Assembly: GCF_012844225.1 (NCBI RefSeq)
Contig: NZ_JABAGQ010000002.1
Coordinates: 186,001 to 250,000 of the forward strand
DNA from: Rhodococcus sp. 105337
GTDB lineage: Bacteria; Actinomycetota; Actinomycetes; Mycobacteriales; Mycobacteriaceae
DNA length: 64,000 nt
Direction: 5' to 3'
Made by a program: the position numbers and the translations under genes. Position 1 is the stretch's first letter; each line of letters begins with the position of its first letter. Shown here piece after piece: positions 40,100 to 48,537 of the stretch. The notes under the pieces were generated by a model, which made no database searches, had not been told where the DNA came from, and worked only from the letters and a program-made list of their open reading frames with translations.

Positions 40100-40121
40100 C
40101 CGACTCGGCCCCCCGAGCAAG

Positions 40122-40152
40122 AAGGACCGGAAAGCAACGCTTTCCGGTCCTT
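40122..40152. terminator. Bidirectional terminator, rshA / bL37 gene
   Basis: AAGGACCGGAAAGC (40122-40135) pairs with GCTTTCCGGTCCTT (40139-40152) around AAC, a 14-base perfect stem followed by CCGTGTTT on the plus strand. Confidence 0.85.
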
Positions 40153-40169
40153 CCGTGTTTCCGAACGCC

Positions 40170-40244
40170 TCAGGCGTTGGGACGCTTGCCGTGGTTGGCG
40201 GCGTTCCCCTTGCGGCTACGCTTCTTGCGGCCTCGCTTACCCAT
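40170..40244 (-). CDS. Small ribosomal protein bL37 (24 residues)
   Basis: A 24-codon gene too short for usual ORF lists. The peptide begins MGKRGRKKRSRKG and ends NHGKRPNA, almost all basic, and closely matches bL37, the small 50S protein found in mycobacterial ribosome structures (there starting MAKRGRKKR and ending in the same NHGKRPNA, as I recall). Such peptides are also annotated as AURKAIP1/COX24-domain proteins. The ATG has a perfect AAGGAGAT seven bases upstream, and TGTAAT (reverse of 40267-40272) may be its -10. It sits between rshA and the biotinylated protein, convergent with rshA. Confidence 0.88.
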   Translation of the reverse strand: MGKRGRKKRSRKGNAANHGKRPNA

Positions 40245-40340
40245 GGTTGGATCTCCTTTCTCTTTCATTACAGTGTTTCACGTGCGGTCGAGTGGTCCTG
40301 TCGGCAGGTCCACCGTCCGGTTCGCGGAATGAGGTGTTCG

Positions 40341-40556
40341 ATGGCAGAGGACGTACGGGCCGAGATGGTATCCACGGTCTTCGAGGTGGTGGTGAACGAG
40401 GGACAGGTCGTCGCGGAAGGCGACACCCTGGTCATCCTCGAGTCGATGAAGATGGAGATCCCGGTGCTCGCGGAGACCTCGGGCACGGTGACGTCGGTCG
40501 GCGTCGCCGTGGGAGATGTGATCCAGCAGGGCGATCTCATCGCGGTCATCTCCTGA
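40341..40556 (+). CDS. Small biotinylated protein (TB7.3 type)
   Basis: 71-residue stand-alone biotinyl domain. ESMKMEIPV holds the biotinylated Lys in the MKM motif; MAEDVRAEMVSTVFEVVVNEGQ is nearly identical to mycobacterial Rv3221c. It may act as a carrier protein in a carboxylase, but its partner is unknown. ATG 40341. Next to it, 17 bases downstream, starts pdtaS in the same direction. Confidence 0.92.
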   Translation: MAEDVRAEMVSTVFEVVVNEGQVVAEGDTLVILESMKMEIPVLAETSGTVTSVGVAVGDVIQQGDLIAVIS

Positions 40557-40573
40557 ACAAGAAGGCGGCCTCC

Positions 40574-42049
40574 GTGTCCACCCTCAGTGCCCTTCTCGCC
40601 ACCCACACCGATCTTCCCGGTGCCGCTGTCGACCACCTGCAGCGCGTCGTCGGGGAGTGGCAACTGCTCGCCGACCTGTCGTTCGCGGACGTGTTGCTGT
40701 GGGTGGACGCCGCGCCCGACGGGATCGTGTGTGTGGCGCAGTGCCGTCCCACCACCGCCTCGACCGTCATCCCGGAGGATGCGGTGGGGACCGTCGTGTC
40801 CGACGACGAACATCCTTATGTCCGTAAGGCTTTCAAATCGGGCGAGATCGTCACGGTCCGTCGCGGATCCAGCGACTCGATCCATTTGCGTCAGGCCGTG
40901 CCGGTGCGGTGGGCCGGGCAGGTGGTCGCGGTACTGAGCCGGGACGCCGCGCGGGTGTCACGGCGCTCGGCGAGTGCGCTCGAGACGGCATATCTCGAAT
41001 GTGCCGATGCGCTCTACAGCATGATCAGCGAGGGAACGTTCCCCACTCCGGAAGCACGGTCGGACACGAAGTCCAGCCCCCGCGCCGGTGACGGTTTCAT
41101 CCGTCTCGACCGTGAGGGCCGCGTCGTCTACGCCAGCCCGAATGCATTGTCCGCGTACCACCGCATGGGATTCAATTCCGACCTGCTGGGTCAGGACCTC
41201 GTCGAGACGACCCGCTCCCTCGTGACGGATCCGTTCGAAAGTGCGGACGTCTCCGAATATCTCAGCGGGGCCGTGCACGGACGGCTGGGACAGCGCATGG
41301 AGGTGGAGGCGCGCGGAGCGACGGTGCTCATCCGTGCTCTCGTCCTGTCGCCCGGCGGCCGCATCGAGGGCGCCGCTGTGGTCATCCGCGACGTCACCGA
41401 GGTCAAACGCCGTGACCGTGCCCTGCTCAGCAAGGACGCCACGATCCGGGAAATCCACCACCGGGTGAAGAACAACCTGCAGACGGTCGCGGCGCTGCTG
41501 CGGCTGCAAGCGAGGCGCACCGGCAATGTCGAGGCCAAAGAGGCGCTCGGCGAAGCGGTGCGCCGGGTCACGTCGATTGCGCTGGTGCACGAAGCCCTGT
41601 CGATGTCGGTCGACGAAGAGGTCGACCTCGACGGTGTTTTCGACCAGTTGATCCCGATCGTGGTGGATGTCTCGGCGGTGGGCAGCCAGATCCGGGTGCG
41701 CCGTGAGGGAAACCTCGGTGTGTTCCCCGCGGATCGCGCTACCCCGCTCGTGATGGTGCTCACCGAACTCGTGCAGAACGCCGTCGAGCACGCATTCGAC
41801 CCCGGTGTTCACGGCACGGTGACGGTCCGGGCGAACCGGTCGGCCCGGTGGCTCGACGTCGTCGTGCGAGACGAGGGCAAAGGCCTGCCCGAGGGGTTCC
41901 GTCTCGAAGATTCCGACCGTCTCGGGCTGCAGATCGTGCGGACGCTGGTCGCTGCCGAACTCGGCGGCACGCTCGACCTGGCCGCGAACGAGACCGGCGG
42001 AACCGACGCGCGCCTGCGACTGGCACTCGGCAAGGTTGCCGGAACCTGA
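40574..42049 (+). CDS. pdtaS: Sensor histidine kinase PdtaS
   Basis: Soluble HisKA_2-type kinase that phosphorylates the antiterminator PdtaR in mycobacteria. Order: GAF domain (about 10-145), PAS domain (about 170-275, RAGDGFIRLDREGRVVYASPNALSAYH), then EIHHRVKNNLQTVAALLRLQ with the phospho-acceptor His pair at 295-296, and HATPase (LTELVQNAVEHAFD, DEGKGLPEGF, LGLQIVRTLV). 491 residues from GTG 40574. No membrane helix, so it senses a cytoplasmic signal. No pdtaR-like gene lies in the window. Confidence 0.94.
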   Translation: MSTLSALLATHTDLPGAAVDHLQRVVGEWQLLADLSFADVLLWVDAAPDGIVCVAQCRPTTASTVIPEDAVGTVVSDDEHPYVRKAFKSGEIVTVRRGSSDSIHLRQAVPVRWAGQVVAVLSRDAARVSRRSASALETAYLECADALYSMISEGTFPTPEARSDTKSSPRAGDGFIRLDREGRVVYASPNALSAYHRMGFNSDLLGQDLVETTRSLVTDPFESADVSEYLSGAVHGRLGQRMEVEARGATVLIRALVLSPGGRIEGAAVVIRDVTEVKRRDRALLSKDATIREIHHRVKNNLQTVAALLRLQARRTGNVEAKEALGEAVRRVTSIALVHEALSMSVDEEVDLDGVFDQLIPIVVDVSAVGSQIRVRREGNLGVFPADRATPLVMVLTELVQNAVEHAFDPGVHGTVTVRANRSARWLDVVVRDEGKGLPEGFRLEDSDRLGLQIVRTLVAAELGGTLDLAANETGGTDARLRLALGKVAGT

Positions 42050-42077
42050 TCCACGTTGTCGGCGAGACACCTACGAC

Positions 42078-42117
42078 GTACGAAGGCCCGGTCCCCTCGG
42101 GGGCCGGGCCTTCGTAC
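42078..42117. terminator. Bidirectional terminator, pdtaS / whiB1
   Basis: GTACGAAGGCCCGG (42078-42091) pairs with CCGGGCCTTCGTAC (42104-42117) around a 12-base partly self-pairing loop. It lies in the 80-base convergent gap. Confidence 0.8.
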
Positions 42118-42129
42118 AAGTCGCGATCG

Positions 42130-42384
42130 TCAGACCGTGGTGCGAGCCCGGGTGCGGGCGTTGCGGCGCTTGAGTGCGCGTCGCTCGTCTTCGCTCATGC
42201 CGCCCCATACGCCGGCGTCCTGACCCGATTCGAGGGCCCACGAGAGGCACTCGGCGGTGACGGGGCAGCGGTTGCACACGAGCTTGGCATCGGCAATCTG
42301 CGCGAGAGCCGGTCCACTGTTGCCCACAGGGAAGAACAGTTCCGGATCCTCGTCGCGGCAGATGGCTTCGTGGCGCCAGTCCAT
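42130..42384 (-). CDS. whiB1: WhiB1 iron-sulfur regulator
   Basis: 84-residue WhiB-family protein with a nitric-oxide-sensitive [4Fe-4S] cluster that binds sigma-A region 4. The four Cys are in AICRDEDPELFFP and VCNRCPVTAEC; the turn is GVWGGMSEDERRALKRR followed by a basic tail. Nearly identical to mycobacterial WhiB1. ATG 42384 with AAGGAGAG upstream. A CRP-like site lies in its 243-base upstream region. Confidence 0.95.
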   Translation of the reverse strand: MDWRHEAICRDEDPELFFPVGNSGPALAQIADAKLVCNRCPVTAECLSWALESGQDAGVWGGMSEDERRALKRRNARTRARTTV

Positions 42385-42474
42385 GCTTCTACTCTCCTTC
42401 GATGGTGCTGTGCACCGGATGATTGTCTGTGCGTGTTCACGCTTGCGGCGCGAAGTATTTCCGCGCGGTTACTT

Positions 42475-42488
42475 GTGAATGCTTTCAC
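42475..42488. promoter_or_regulatory. CRP-like site upstream of whiB1
   Basis: GTGA-N6-TCAC at 42475-42488, with wider symmetry (TTGTGA and TCACGAA). It is centred about 97 bases ahead of the whiB1 ATG. In M. tuberculosis the cAMP receptor protein regulates whiB1 from sites in the same region, so this is probably the conserved control element. The other part of the 42385-42627 gap shows no gene. Confidence 0.65.
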
Positions 42489-42627
42489 GAACTTGCGTGA
42501 AGTCAAGAGAATCGACCGCGACCGTGTGGAAGCTCACGCCGACGAAGGGGCGAAGCATTCGTCAATCCTTCTTTCTACACCTGTTCGGCCGAAAAGTAAG
42601 CAGAATCACAACATTCGAGCACTCTGC

Positions 42628-43569
42628 TCACTGTGCAGGAGCGACGACTTCGAGTATCGAAGGCACGGATACGAACTCCACATCGGTGCGAAGCCCCAGG
42701 TAGTCGCCGTCCACCTGCAGGCCGATCGGTCGCGTCGACCGTGCGCGCACGTGCGTGACGTCGTCCGCGCGCAACAGATACGGAGACGACGGATCTCCCT
42801 GCTTCGCGAGCAACTGCCGCACGACGCGCAGGCTCGGCACGACCCGCATCGTCGCCATCGCGAAGACCCCCAGGCCCGTGCCGAACGACGTACCCGGGTT
42901 CGTGTGCACCGGGCGCCTGTCGAGAAAGGTCCACGGGCTCGAGTTGGACACGAAGGCGTAATACACCCCGGCCACCGGATCCTGCCCCGGCACTTCGAGC
43001 GTGAGTGCCGGTTCGATCCGCTTCGACGCGAAGAACTGCGTGATCGCATGTCGCACATACCGCGAACTCGTCGCCTTCTTGCCGCTGAGACGACTCAGAT
43101 CGACCGCTTCGCACACCTGCGCGTCGAGACCGAGCCCCGCGTTGAATACGAACCACCGCCCGTCGCAGTGGCCGAGCCCGATGCGGCGGGCCGTGCGATC
43201 GGCGAGCAGGGCGAGCAGTTGTTCCGTCGCCTCCATCGGGTCCGGTGCGATCCCGAGAGAGCGAGCGAACACGTTCGCCGATCCGCCCGGCACCACGGCG
43301 AGGCGAGGCAGCGTCGGATCGGGACCACGGTCGGGGGAAGGCCCCAGCAGGCCGTTGACGATCTCGTTCACGGTGCCGTCGCCACCGTGAGCGATGACGA
43401 CATCCATCCCGTCCGCGTGTGCGGAACGTGCCAGGTCCGCGGCATGCCCCCGGTGCGTCGTATGCGCCACGGTGAGCTGCGTTCTGCCCGACAGCGCGTG
43501 AGCCAGCCGGTCACGACCGGCCGGAGTGGTGGTCGTCGCGTTCGGGTTCACGATCAGCAGGGCACGCAC
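42628..43569 (-). CDS. Diacylglycerol/sphingosine kinase-like protein (DAGK catalytic domain)
   Basis: 313-residue lipid kinase-like protein. The ATP-binding signature is IAHGGDGTVNEIVNGLL near residue 63, preceded by the IVNPNA N-terminus and followed by VVPGGSANVFARSLG. The substrate could be diacylglycerol or another lipid alcohol; it corresponds to Rv3218. GTG 43569. It is transcribed toward whiB1 and divergent from the small membrane protein gene. Confidence 0.88.
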   Translation of the reverse strand: MRALLIVNPNATTTTPAGRDRLAHALSGRTQLTVAHTTHRGHAADLARSAHADGMDVVIAHGGDGTVNEIVNGLLGPSPDRGPDPTLPRLAVVPGGSANVFARSLGIAPDPMEATEQLLALLADRTARRIGLGHCDGRWFVFNAGLGLDAQVCEAVDLSRLSGKKATSSRYVRHAITQFFASKRIEPALTLEVPGQDPVAGVYYAFVSNSSPWTFLDRRPVHTNPGTSFGTGLGVFAMATMRVVPSLRVVRQLLAKQGDPSSPYLLRADDVTHVRARSTRPIGLQVDGDYLGLRTDVEFVSVPSILEVVAPAQ

Positions 43570-43616
43570 GGAGCATCAGCCTAAGTGCTATCGCGCCGGT
43601 CCACTACGCTGGTCGG

Positions 43617-44039
43617 GTGCCCACTGAAACACCTCGTACCCGTACCCCGTCGACCGTCAAGGTTGCCGGGTCGCTCGTCGTGCTCGAAGGCGTCATCGCC
43701 ATCGGGTTCGCGGTGTACTCGGTCATCCGGGCATGGTCGGGTAACTACGACCAGTCGGTGAGTAACGGCTACGGCCTCGCGCTGTGGCTGTCGATCCTCT
43801 TCGGCGGCGTCCTGGCCGCGGGCATCGCGCTCCTGCGCGGCGCGCACTGGGGACGTTCGATCGCTGTCGTCGCGCAGCTTCTGCTGTTGCCCGTGGTGTG
43901 GTCGCTCCTCACCGATTCCCATCAGGTGTTCCTCGGTGCGCTCATGGGGCTGATTGTGGTGCCGGCGCTCGTGCTCCTCTTCAGCCCCGCCACCACCCGG
44001 TGGCTCGCCCGCGACTACGTGCCCGAGGACGAGCACTGA
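43617..44039 (+). CDS. Small integral membrane protein (Rv3217c-type)
   Basis: 140-residue protein with four predicted membrane helices (about residues 17-39, 55-75, 83-99, 104-123). No catalytic motif; function unknown. GTG start. TACGCT at 43605-43610 lies six bases before it and no Shine-Dalgarno is present, so the message is probably leaderless. Conserved place between the lipid kinase and an acetyltransferase in related genomes. Confidence 0.75.
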   Translation: MPTETPRTRTPSTVKVAGSLVVLEGVIAIGFAVYSVIRAWSGNYDQSVSNGYGLALWLSILFGGVLAAGIALLRGAHWGRSIAVVAQLLLLPVVWSLLTDSHQVFLGALMGLIVVPALVLLFSPATTRWLARDYVPEDEH

Positions 44040-44061
44040 ACCGGGCCGCGTCGGAGGCCGG

Positions 44062-44532
44062 TCAGGCGCCGAGCTCGCGCAACGCGTCACCGCTGAGACG
44101 GAACGTCGTCCACTCGTCCTGAGGGACCGCACCCAGCGACCGGTAGAAACCGATGGACGGCTCGTTCCAGTTCAGCACAGACCAGCTCAGCCGGGTGTAA
44201 CCGCGCTCCACACATTCGTGGGCCAGTGCGGCGAGCAGCGCGCGCCCGTGTCCCGCGCCGCGATGCTCCGGCCGGACGTAGAGGTCCTCCAGGTACACGC
44301 CGTGGACCCCGTCCCACGTGGAGAAGTTCCGGAACCACAGCGCGACCCCGACGACGGTGCCGTCCGCCTCTTCCGCCACATGGCCGAACACCGACGGTTC
44401 CGGACCGAACAGCGCGGCCCGGATCTGTTCCGTCGTCACGGTGCACTCGTGCCGGGCCTTCTCGTACTCCGCAAGGTCGTAGATCAGGCCGGTGACGGCG
44501 TCGACATCGTCGGGACGGACTCTGCGGATCAC
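44062..44532 (-). CDS. GNAT-family N-acetyltransferase (diamine acetyltransferase-like)
   Basis: 156-residue acetyltransferase with a SAT1-like layout: VIRRVRPDDVDAVTGLIYDLAEYEKA at the start, LEDLYVRPEHRGAGHGRALLAALA (acetyl-CoA motif) and LNWNEPSIGFYRSLGA. The substrate may be a polyamine or amino acid; not established. GTG 44532 begins the conserved domain; the longer frame would run into the parA start on the other strand. Corresponds to Rv3216. Confidence 0.85.
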   Translation of the reverse strand: MIRRVRPDDVDAVTGLIYDLAEYEKARHECTVTTEQIRAALFGPEPSVFGHVAEEADGTVVGVALWFRNFSTWDGVHGVYLEDLYVRPEHRGAGHGRALLAALAHECVERGYTRLSWSVLNWNEPSIGFYRSLGAVPQDEWTTFRLSGDALRELGA

Positions 44533-44636
44533 GGGCGGTACGCCTTTCGGGAGCGTCGGAGGGGTCTGCACGATGTGCCGGGAAGATGCCGCGTCGTTAC
44601 CGCACACCGGAGCGCCGAATACGCGAGGATCGACCC

Positions 44637-45422
44637 GTGACAACCGTACTTGCAGTGGCAAACCAGAAGGGTGGCGTCGCCAAGACCACCACCGTCGCGT
44701 CGCTGGGGGCCGCCCTGTCCGCGCTGGGACAGCGGGTGCTCCTCGTCGACCTCGATCCCCAGGGATGTCTCACCTTCTCCCTGGGCCACAACCCGGACCG
44801 GCTCGACAAGTCGGTGCACGACGTCCTCGTGGGGGAGACCAAGGTGCAGGAGGTGCTGGTCGAGGCGGGAGAAGGCATCACGCTCATGCCCGCGACCATC
44901 GACCTGGCCGGTGCCGAGGCGATGCTGCTCATGAAACCGGGCCGGGAATACACCCTCAAACGCGCACTGGCGACGGTCGCGGACGACTTCGACGTGGTGA
45001 TCGTCGACTGTCCTCCGTCCCTCGGGGTGCTCACCCTCAACGGGCTCACCGCGGCAGACTCCGTCCTCGTCCCGCTGCAGTGCGAAACGCTCGCACACCG
45101 CGGCGTCGGTCAGCTTCTGCGGACGGTCCAGGAGATCAAGCAGATCACCAACCCCGAACTCGAACTCCTCGGCGCACTTCCCACGCTGTACGACTCGCGG
45201 ACCACACACAGTCGTGACGTGCTCGCCGACGTGTCGGACCGGTACGACCTGCCGGTGCTCTCGCCACCCATCCCGCGAACCGTGCGGTTCGCCGAGGCGT
45301 CTGCATCGGGTTCGACCGTGCTCGCCGGTCGGAAGAACAAGGGCGCGGACGCCTACCGGGAACTGGCCGAGAACCTGCTCGCGTCGTGGACGAAGGACAC
45401 CGCACTGCCCACGCTGGACTGA
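44637..45422 (+). CDS. ParA-family ATPase (Soj-like, Rv3213c-type)
   Basis: 261-residue deviant-Walker ATPase. Walker A is NQKGGVAKTTT (KGGxxKT) near residue 10, A' is LVDLDPQG, Walker B IVDCPPSLG. It is not the chromosomal parA beside parB and oriC: no parB or parS lies here, so it is an orphan ParA-like protein that may position another cargo. GTG 44637 with GAGGA upstream. Convergent with the beta-propeller gene, 11 bases apart. Confidence 0.9.
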   Translation: MTTVLAVANQKGGVAKTTTVASLGAALSALGQRVLLVDLDPQGCLTFSLGHNPDRLDKSVHDVLVGETKVQEVLVEAGEGITLMPATIDLAGAEAMLLMKPGREYTLKRALATVADDFDVVIVDCPPSLGVLTLNGLTAADSVLVPLQCETLAHRGVGQLLRTVQEIKQITNPELELLGALPTLYDSRTTHSRDVLADVSDRYDLPVLSPPIPRTVRFAEASASGSTVLAGRKNKGADAYRELAENLLASWTKDTALPTLD

Positions 45423-45433
45423 CCCCGGCGTCG

Positions 45434-46645
45434 TCAGCGCAGCGCGACGACCCGGTCTCCGCGTTGCTCGAGCACGAGTTCACCGGTGACCGCGACGTCC
45501 ACGTCCGGTGCGTCGCCTCGTTCGACGGGAATCCGCCGCCGGACGTTGCCGGACGCGGGATCGACCGCCGCGACCGCGTCGTCGACCGGCAGGAGCAGTG
45601 AGCCGGCCATCGCCGCTCCGGTCCCGAGGGTGTCCTCGACGGTCCATGCCGGTGCGAAATCCTCGGGGGAGAGGGCGACCGTGTCGAGACCCGTCCACCA
45701 GACCAGGACCCCTTCCTGTTCGGTGGCGGGTGCGGTGCCGTTGCCGGCGACACGTCCGAGGTCGTGGGTGTCGACGAGTGCGCCCGAGCCGTCGTACACC
45801 GCGATGCGTGGGCCGCCGCCGGGTCCCGGCGGCATGTACACAGCGGTGCGTTCACCGAGCACGGCGACGATGCGGGCGCCTGCTCCGGTCTGCGCTTCCG
45901 GCAGCACCGACGACGCGTATTGCTCGGGTTTCTGACTGTCGTCGGGAGTGGGGTCCAGCAACGTGAGCCGATTGGCCGGCTCGTTGGGGCACTGCTCGAG
46001 TACCGCGAGACGGCTCGTCCCGGCGTCGGCGGAAAGTAGTTCGCAGCCGGACCGGGGCTGGGCGCGCGGGTTGACGGGGGCGTCGACGTACCCGTATTCG
46101 ACGGTGCGCACGAGGTCGGACCGCCACATCTCGAGCCGGGTGTCGCCGAGTGCGATGACGTGGGAGCCGGCGTCGATGAGCCGGATCTCCTCGTCTGCGT
46201 CACCGGTCCGCTGTGCCCCGCGCGCTCCGCTGTCCGAGTCGAGCGCGGTGACCTGCCCGCAGCCGCGTGCGTCGCGGTAGACCGAGATCACCGAACCCCA
46301 CGCACCCGTTGCGGCGCACAGCGGGCGGTTGCGCTCATACCGCCATCGTTCGTCGCCGGTGACCGGATCCCGGCCCACCACCGTGTTCGCGTCGGCCGTC
46401 GCGACGGTGCCTCCGAGCGCGACGGGCGCCGACGTGGCCCCGCTGGGCGCCTGCCACACCTCGGTGAGGGTGTCGGGCAGCGTGCCGGCGTGAGGGGGAG
46501 CGGACACCGGCTCGTCCCACGTGATCGAGGTGGTGCCGCGCGCATCGGACCGTAGCCAGACGACACTCGCCGCCACCAGGACGGTGACGACGAGTGTGGC
46601 GGCGACGAGCAGATCCGTGCGTGTGCGGCGCTCCGGCGCGAGCAC
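45434..46645 (-). CDS. Membrane-anchored PQQ-like beta-propeller protein (Rv3212-type)
   Basis: 403-residue protein with one N-terminal membrane helix (about residues 12-31, LLVAATLVVTVLVAASVVWL) and a large extracytoplasmic domain of repeated beta blades (e.g. VVGRDPVTGDERWRYERN, VAAVDPASGNVRRRIPVE) like PQQ/BamB-type propellers. No enzyme motif is seen. A binding or scaffold role in the cell envelope is inference. GTG 46645. It is transcribed after rhlE, four bases away, probably on one message. Confidence 0.78.
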   Translation of the reverse strand: MLAPERRTRTDLLVAATLVVTVLVAASVVWLRSDARGTTSITWDEPVSAPPHAGTLPDTLTEVWQAPSGATSAPVALGGTVATADANTVVGRDPVTGDERWRYERNRPLCAATGAWGSVISVYRDARGCGQVTALDSDSGARGAQRTGDADEEIRLIDAGSHVIALGDTRLEMWRSDLVRTVEYGYVDAPVNPRAQPRSGCELLSADAGTSRLAVLEQCPNEPANRLTLLDPTPDDSQKPEQYASSVLPEAQTGAGARIVAVLGERTAVYMPPGPGGGPRIAVYDGSGALVDTHDLGRVAGNGTAPATEQEGVLVWWTGLDTVALSPEDFAPAWTVEDTLGTGAAMAGSLLLPVDDAVAAVDPASGNVRRRIPVERGDAPDVDVAVTGELVLEQRGDRVVALR

Positions 46646-46650
46646 GGGTC

Positions 46651-48306
46651 CTACTGAGCGGACGATGCCGCGACGGTGTCCGCGTTCGGGGCGTCCTGTG
46701 AGGCCGTGTCGTGGCCCGCGGCGCCGTTGCCGCGACGACGGCGACGACGCCGTGCCGGGGAAGCGGGTGCGTCGGAACCGGCGCGCTCGGATGCGCCGTC
46801 GGCCTGCGGGTCCTTCTGTTGGCCGTTCGACGCCTTCGGCTCCGTAGCGTCGGCGCCCGAGGCGGCAGCGGTGTCACCGTCGGCCGCCTTGCCGCGGACG
46901 GTGCGGCGGCGCACGCGGTTGCGCTTGGGCCGGGACGCCGTCTCCTCGCGATCCTCACGCGGTCGACGTTCGGCGGGCTCGCTCTCGGCGGACCGCGCCG
47001 GAGCCTGCTTGTGCACGCGCCCCGTGGTGCCGGCAGGAATGCCGAGTTCCTCGAAGAGGTGCGGCGAACTGGAGTAGGTCTCGACCGGATCGGGCATGTT
47101 GAGGCCGAGCGCCTTGTCGATCAGTTGCCAGCGGGGAATGTCGTCCCAGTCGACGAGGGTGATCGCGATGCCGGTGCGGCCCGCGCGACCCGTACGGCCG
47201 ATGCGGTGCACGTACGTCTTCTCGTCTTCGGGGCACTGGTAGTTGATGACGTGGGTGACGTCGTCGATGTCGATGCCGCGTGCCGCGACATCGGTGGCGA
47301 CCAGCACGTCGATCTTGCCGGCGCGGAACTTGTCGAGCGCTTTCTCTCGTGCGATCTGGCCCAGGTCGCCGTGCACGGCGCCGCAGGCGAAGCCACGCTC
47401 GACGAGATCGTCGGCGACCTTCTGTGCGGTGCGCTTGGTACGGGTGAAGATCATGGTCGCGCCGCGGCCCTCGGCCTGCAGCACGCGCGCGACGAGTTCG
47501 GCCTTGTCGAGCGCGTGCGCACGGTAGACGTGCTGCTGGGTGCGCTCGTGCACCGCCGACGACTCGGCTTCCTCCGCGCGGATGTGCGTCGGGCGGTTCA
47601 GGAAGGTGCGGGCGAGCGTGATGATCGGGCCCGGCATGGTGGCCGAGAACAGCATCGTCTGACGCTTGTCGGGCACCATCGTCAAAATGCGTTCGATGTC
47701 GGGCAGGAAGCCCAGGTCGAGCATCTCGTCGGCCTCGTCCATGACGAGCACGCCGATCTTGCCGAGGATCAGGTGACCCTGGTTGGCGAGGTCGAGGAGC
47801 CGGCCCGGGGTGCCGACGACGACGTCGACGCCCTTCTGCAACTGGGAGATCTGCTGCTCGTACGGGCGTCCGCCGTAGATCGAGAGGACTTCGAGGCCCT
47901 TCTTGCCGCTGCCGGGCAGGTACTTCGCGGCGCTCACCAGGTCGCCGGTCACCTGGACGCACAGTTCGCGCGTCGGGACGATGACGAGCGCACGCGGGGT
48001 GCCGTCGAGGGTCGTGGTGCCCGAACCGTCGGTGGTGATGCGGTTGAGCAGCGGAACCCCGAACCCGAAGGTCTTGCCCATGCCCGTGCGGGCCTGGCCG
48101 ATGAGGTCGTCGCCTGCGAGGGCGAGGGGGAGCGTGAGCTCCTGGATTGCGAACGTACGTTCGATGCCGACCTCGGAGAGTGCCCGGACGATTTCGTCAC
48201 GGACGCCGAGCTCTCCGAAGGTGGGGGGAACGTGGGTGGAGTCGAGCTGTGCGGAGACGGTCGTTTCGGTCGCGTCGTCTTCGTGGTCGATTGTGATCTT
48301 GCTCAG
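46651..48306 (-). CDS. rhlE: DEAD-box RNA helicase RhlE-like
   Basis: ATP-dependent RNA helicase. Motifs: GIERTFAIQ (Q), ARTGMGKT (I), PTRELCVQ (Ia), GTPGRLLDL (Ib), DEAD (II, MDEADEMLDLG), SATMP (III), FTRTKRTAQKVAD (IV), DVAARGIDID (V) and HRIGRTGRAG (VI). The C-terminal 150 residues are low-complexity, Arg- and Ala-rich ([11 protein letters not shown]), likely RNA-binding. The start is uncertain: CTG 48306 has the best ribosome site (AGGAAGG); in-frame GTG codons at 48336 and 48429 are alternatives, but a GATAAT next to the latter looks like the -10 of this gene. Confidence 0.88.
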   Translation of the reverse strand: MSKITIDHEDDATETTVSAQLDSTHVPPTFGELGVRDEIVRALSEVGIERTFAIQELTLPLALAGDDLIGQARTGMGKTFGFGVPLLNRITTDGSGTTTLDGTPRALVIVPTRELCVQVTGDLVSAAKYLPGSGKKGLEVLSIYGGRPYEQQISQLQKGVDVVVGTPGRLLDLANQGHLILGKIGVLVMDEADEMLDLGFLPDIERILTMVPDKRQTMLFSATMPGPIITLARTFLNRPTHIRAEEAESSAVHERTQQHVYRAHALDKAELVARVLQAEGRGATMIFTRTKRTAQKVADDLVERGFACGAVHGDLGQIAREKALDKFRAGKIDVLVATDVAARGIDIDDVTHVINYQCPEDEKTYVHRIGRTGRAGRTGIAITLVDWDDIPRWQLIDKALGLNMPDPVETYSSSPHLFEELGIPAGTTGRVHKQAPARSAESEPAERRPREDREETASRPKRNRVRRRTVRGKAADGDTAAASGADATEPKASNGQQKDPQADGASERAGSDAPASPARRRRRRRGNGAAGHDTASQDAPNADTVAASSAQ

Positions 48307-48537
48307 GGGTCCGGCCTTCCTGGTCTCGGCACGCACGCACGAGGTCGGGCAGGGGACCGGCCTGCGCCTCAGCACGAGCGTTGTCAGAAGCTCGGCGAAG
48401 CGCGGCGATCCGCGGTCGGGTGCGCGCACATTATCGGTGAAGCTCGCGGGCTGCGTTCAGCGGCTCGAAGCGCGAACTTCAAGGACCATTGTACCGGTTC
48501 CGGCGGATTCGCCGAGGTAGTACTACGCTTTGTCGTC

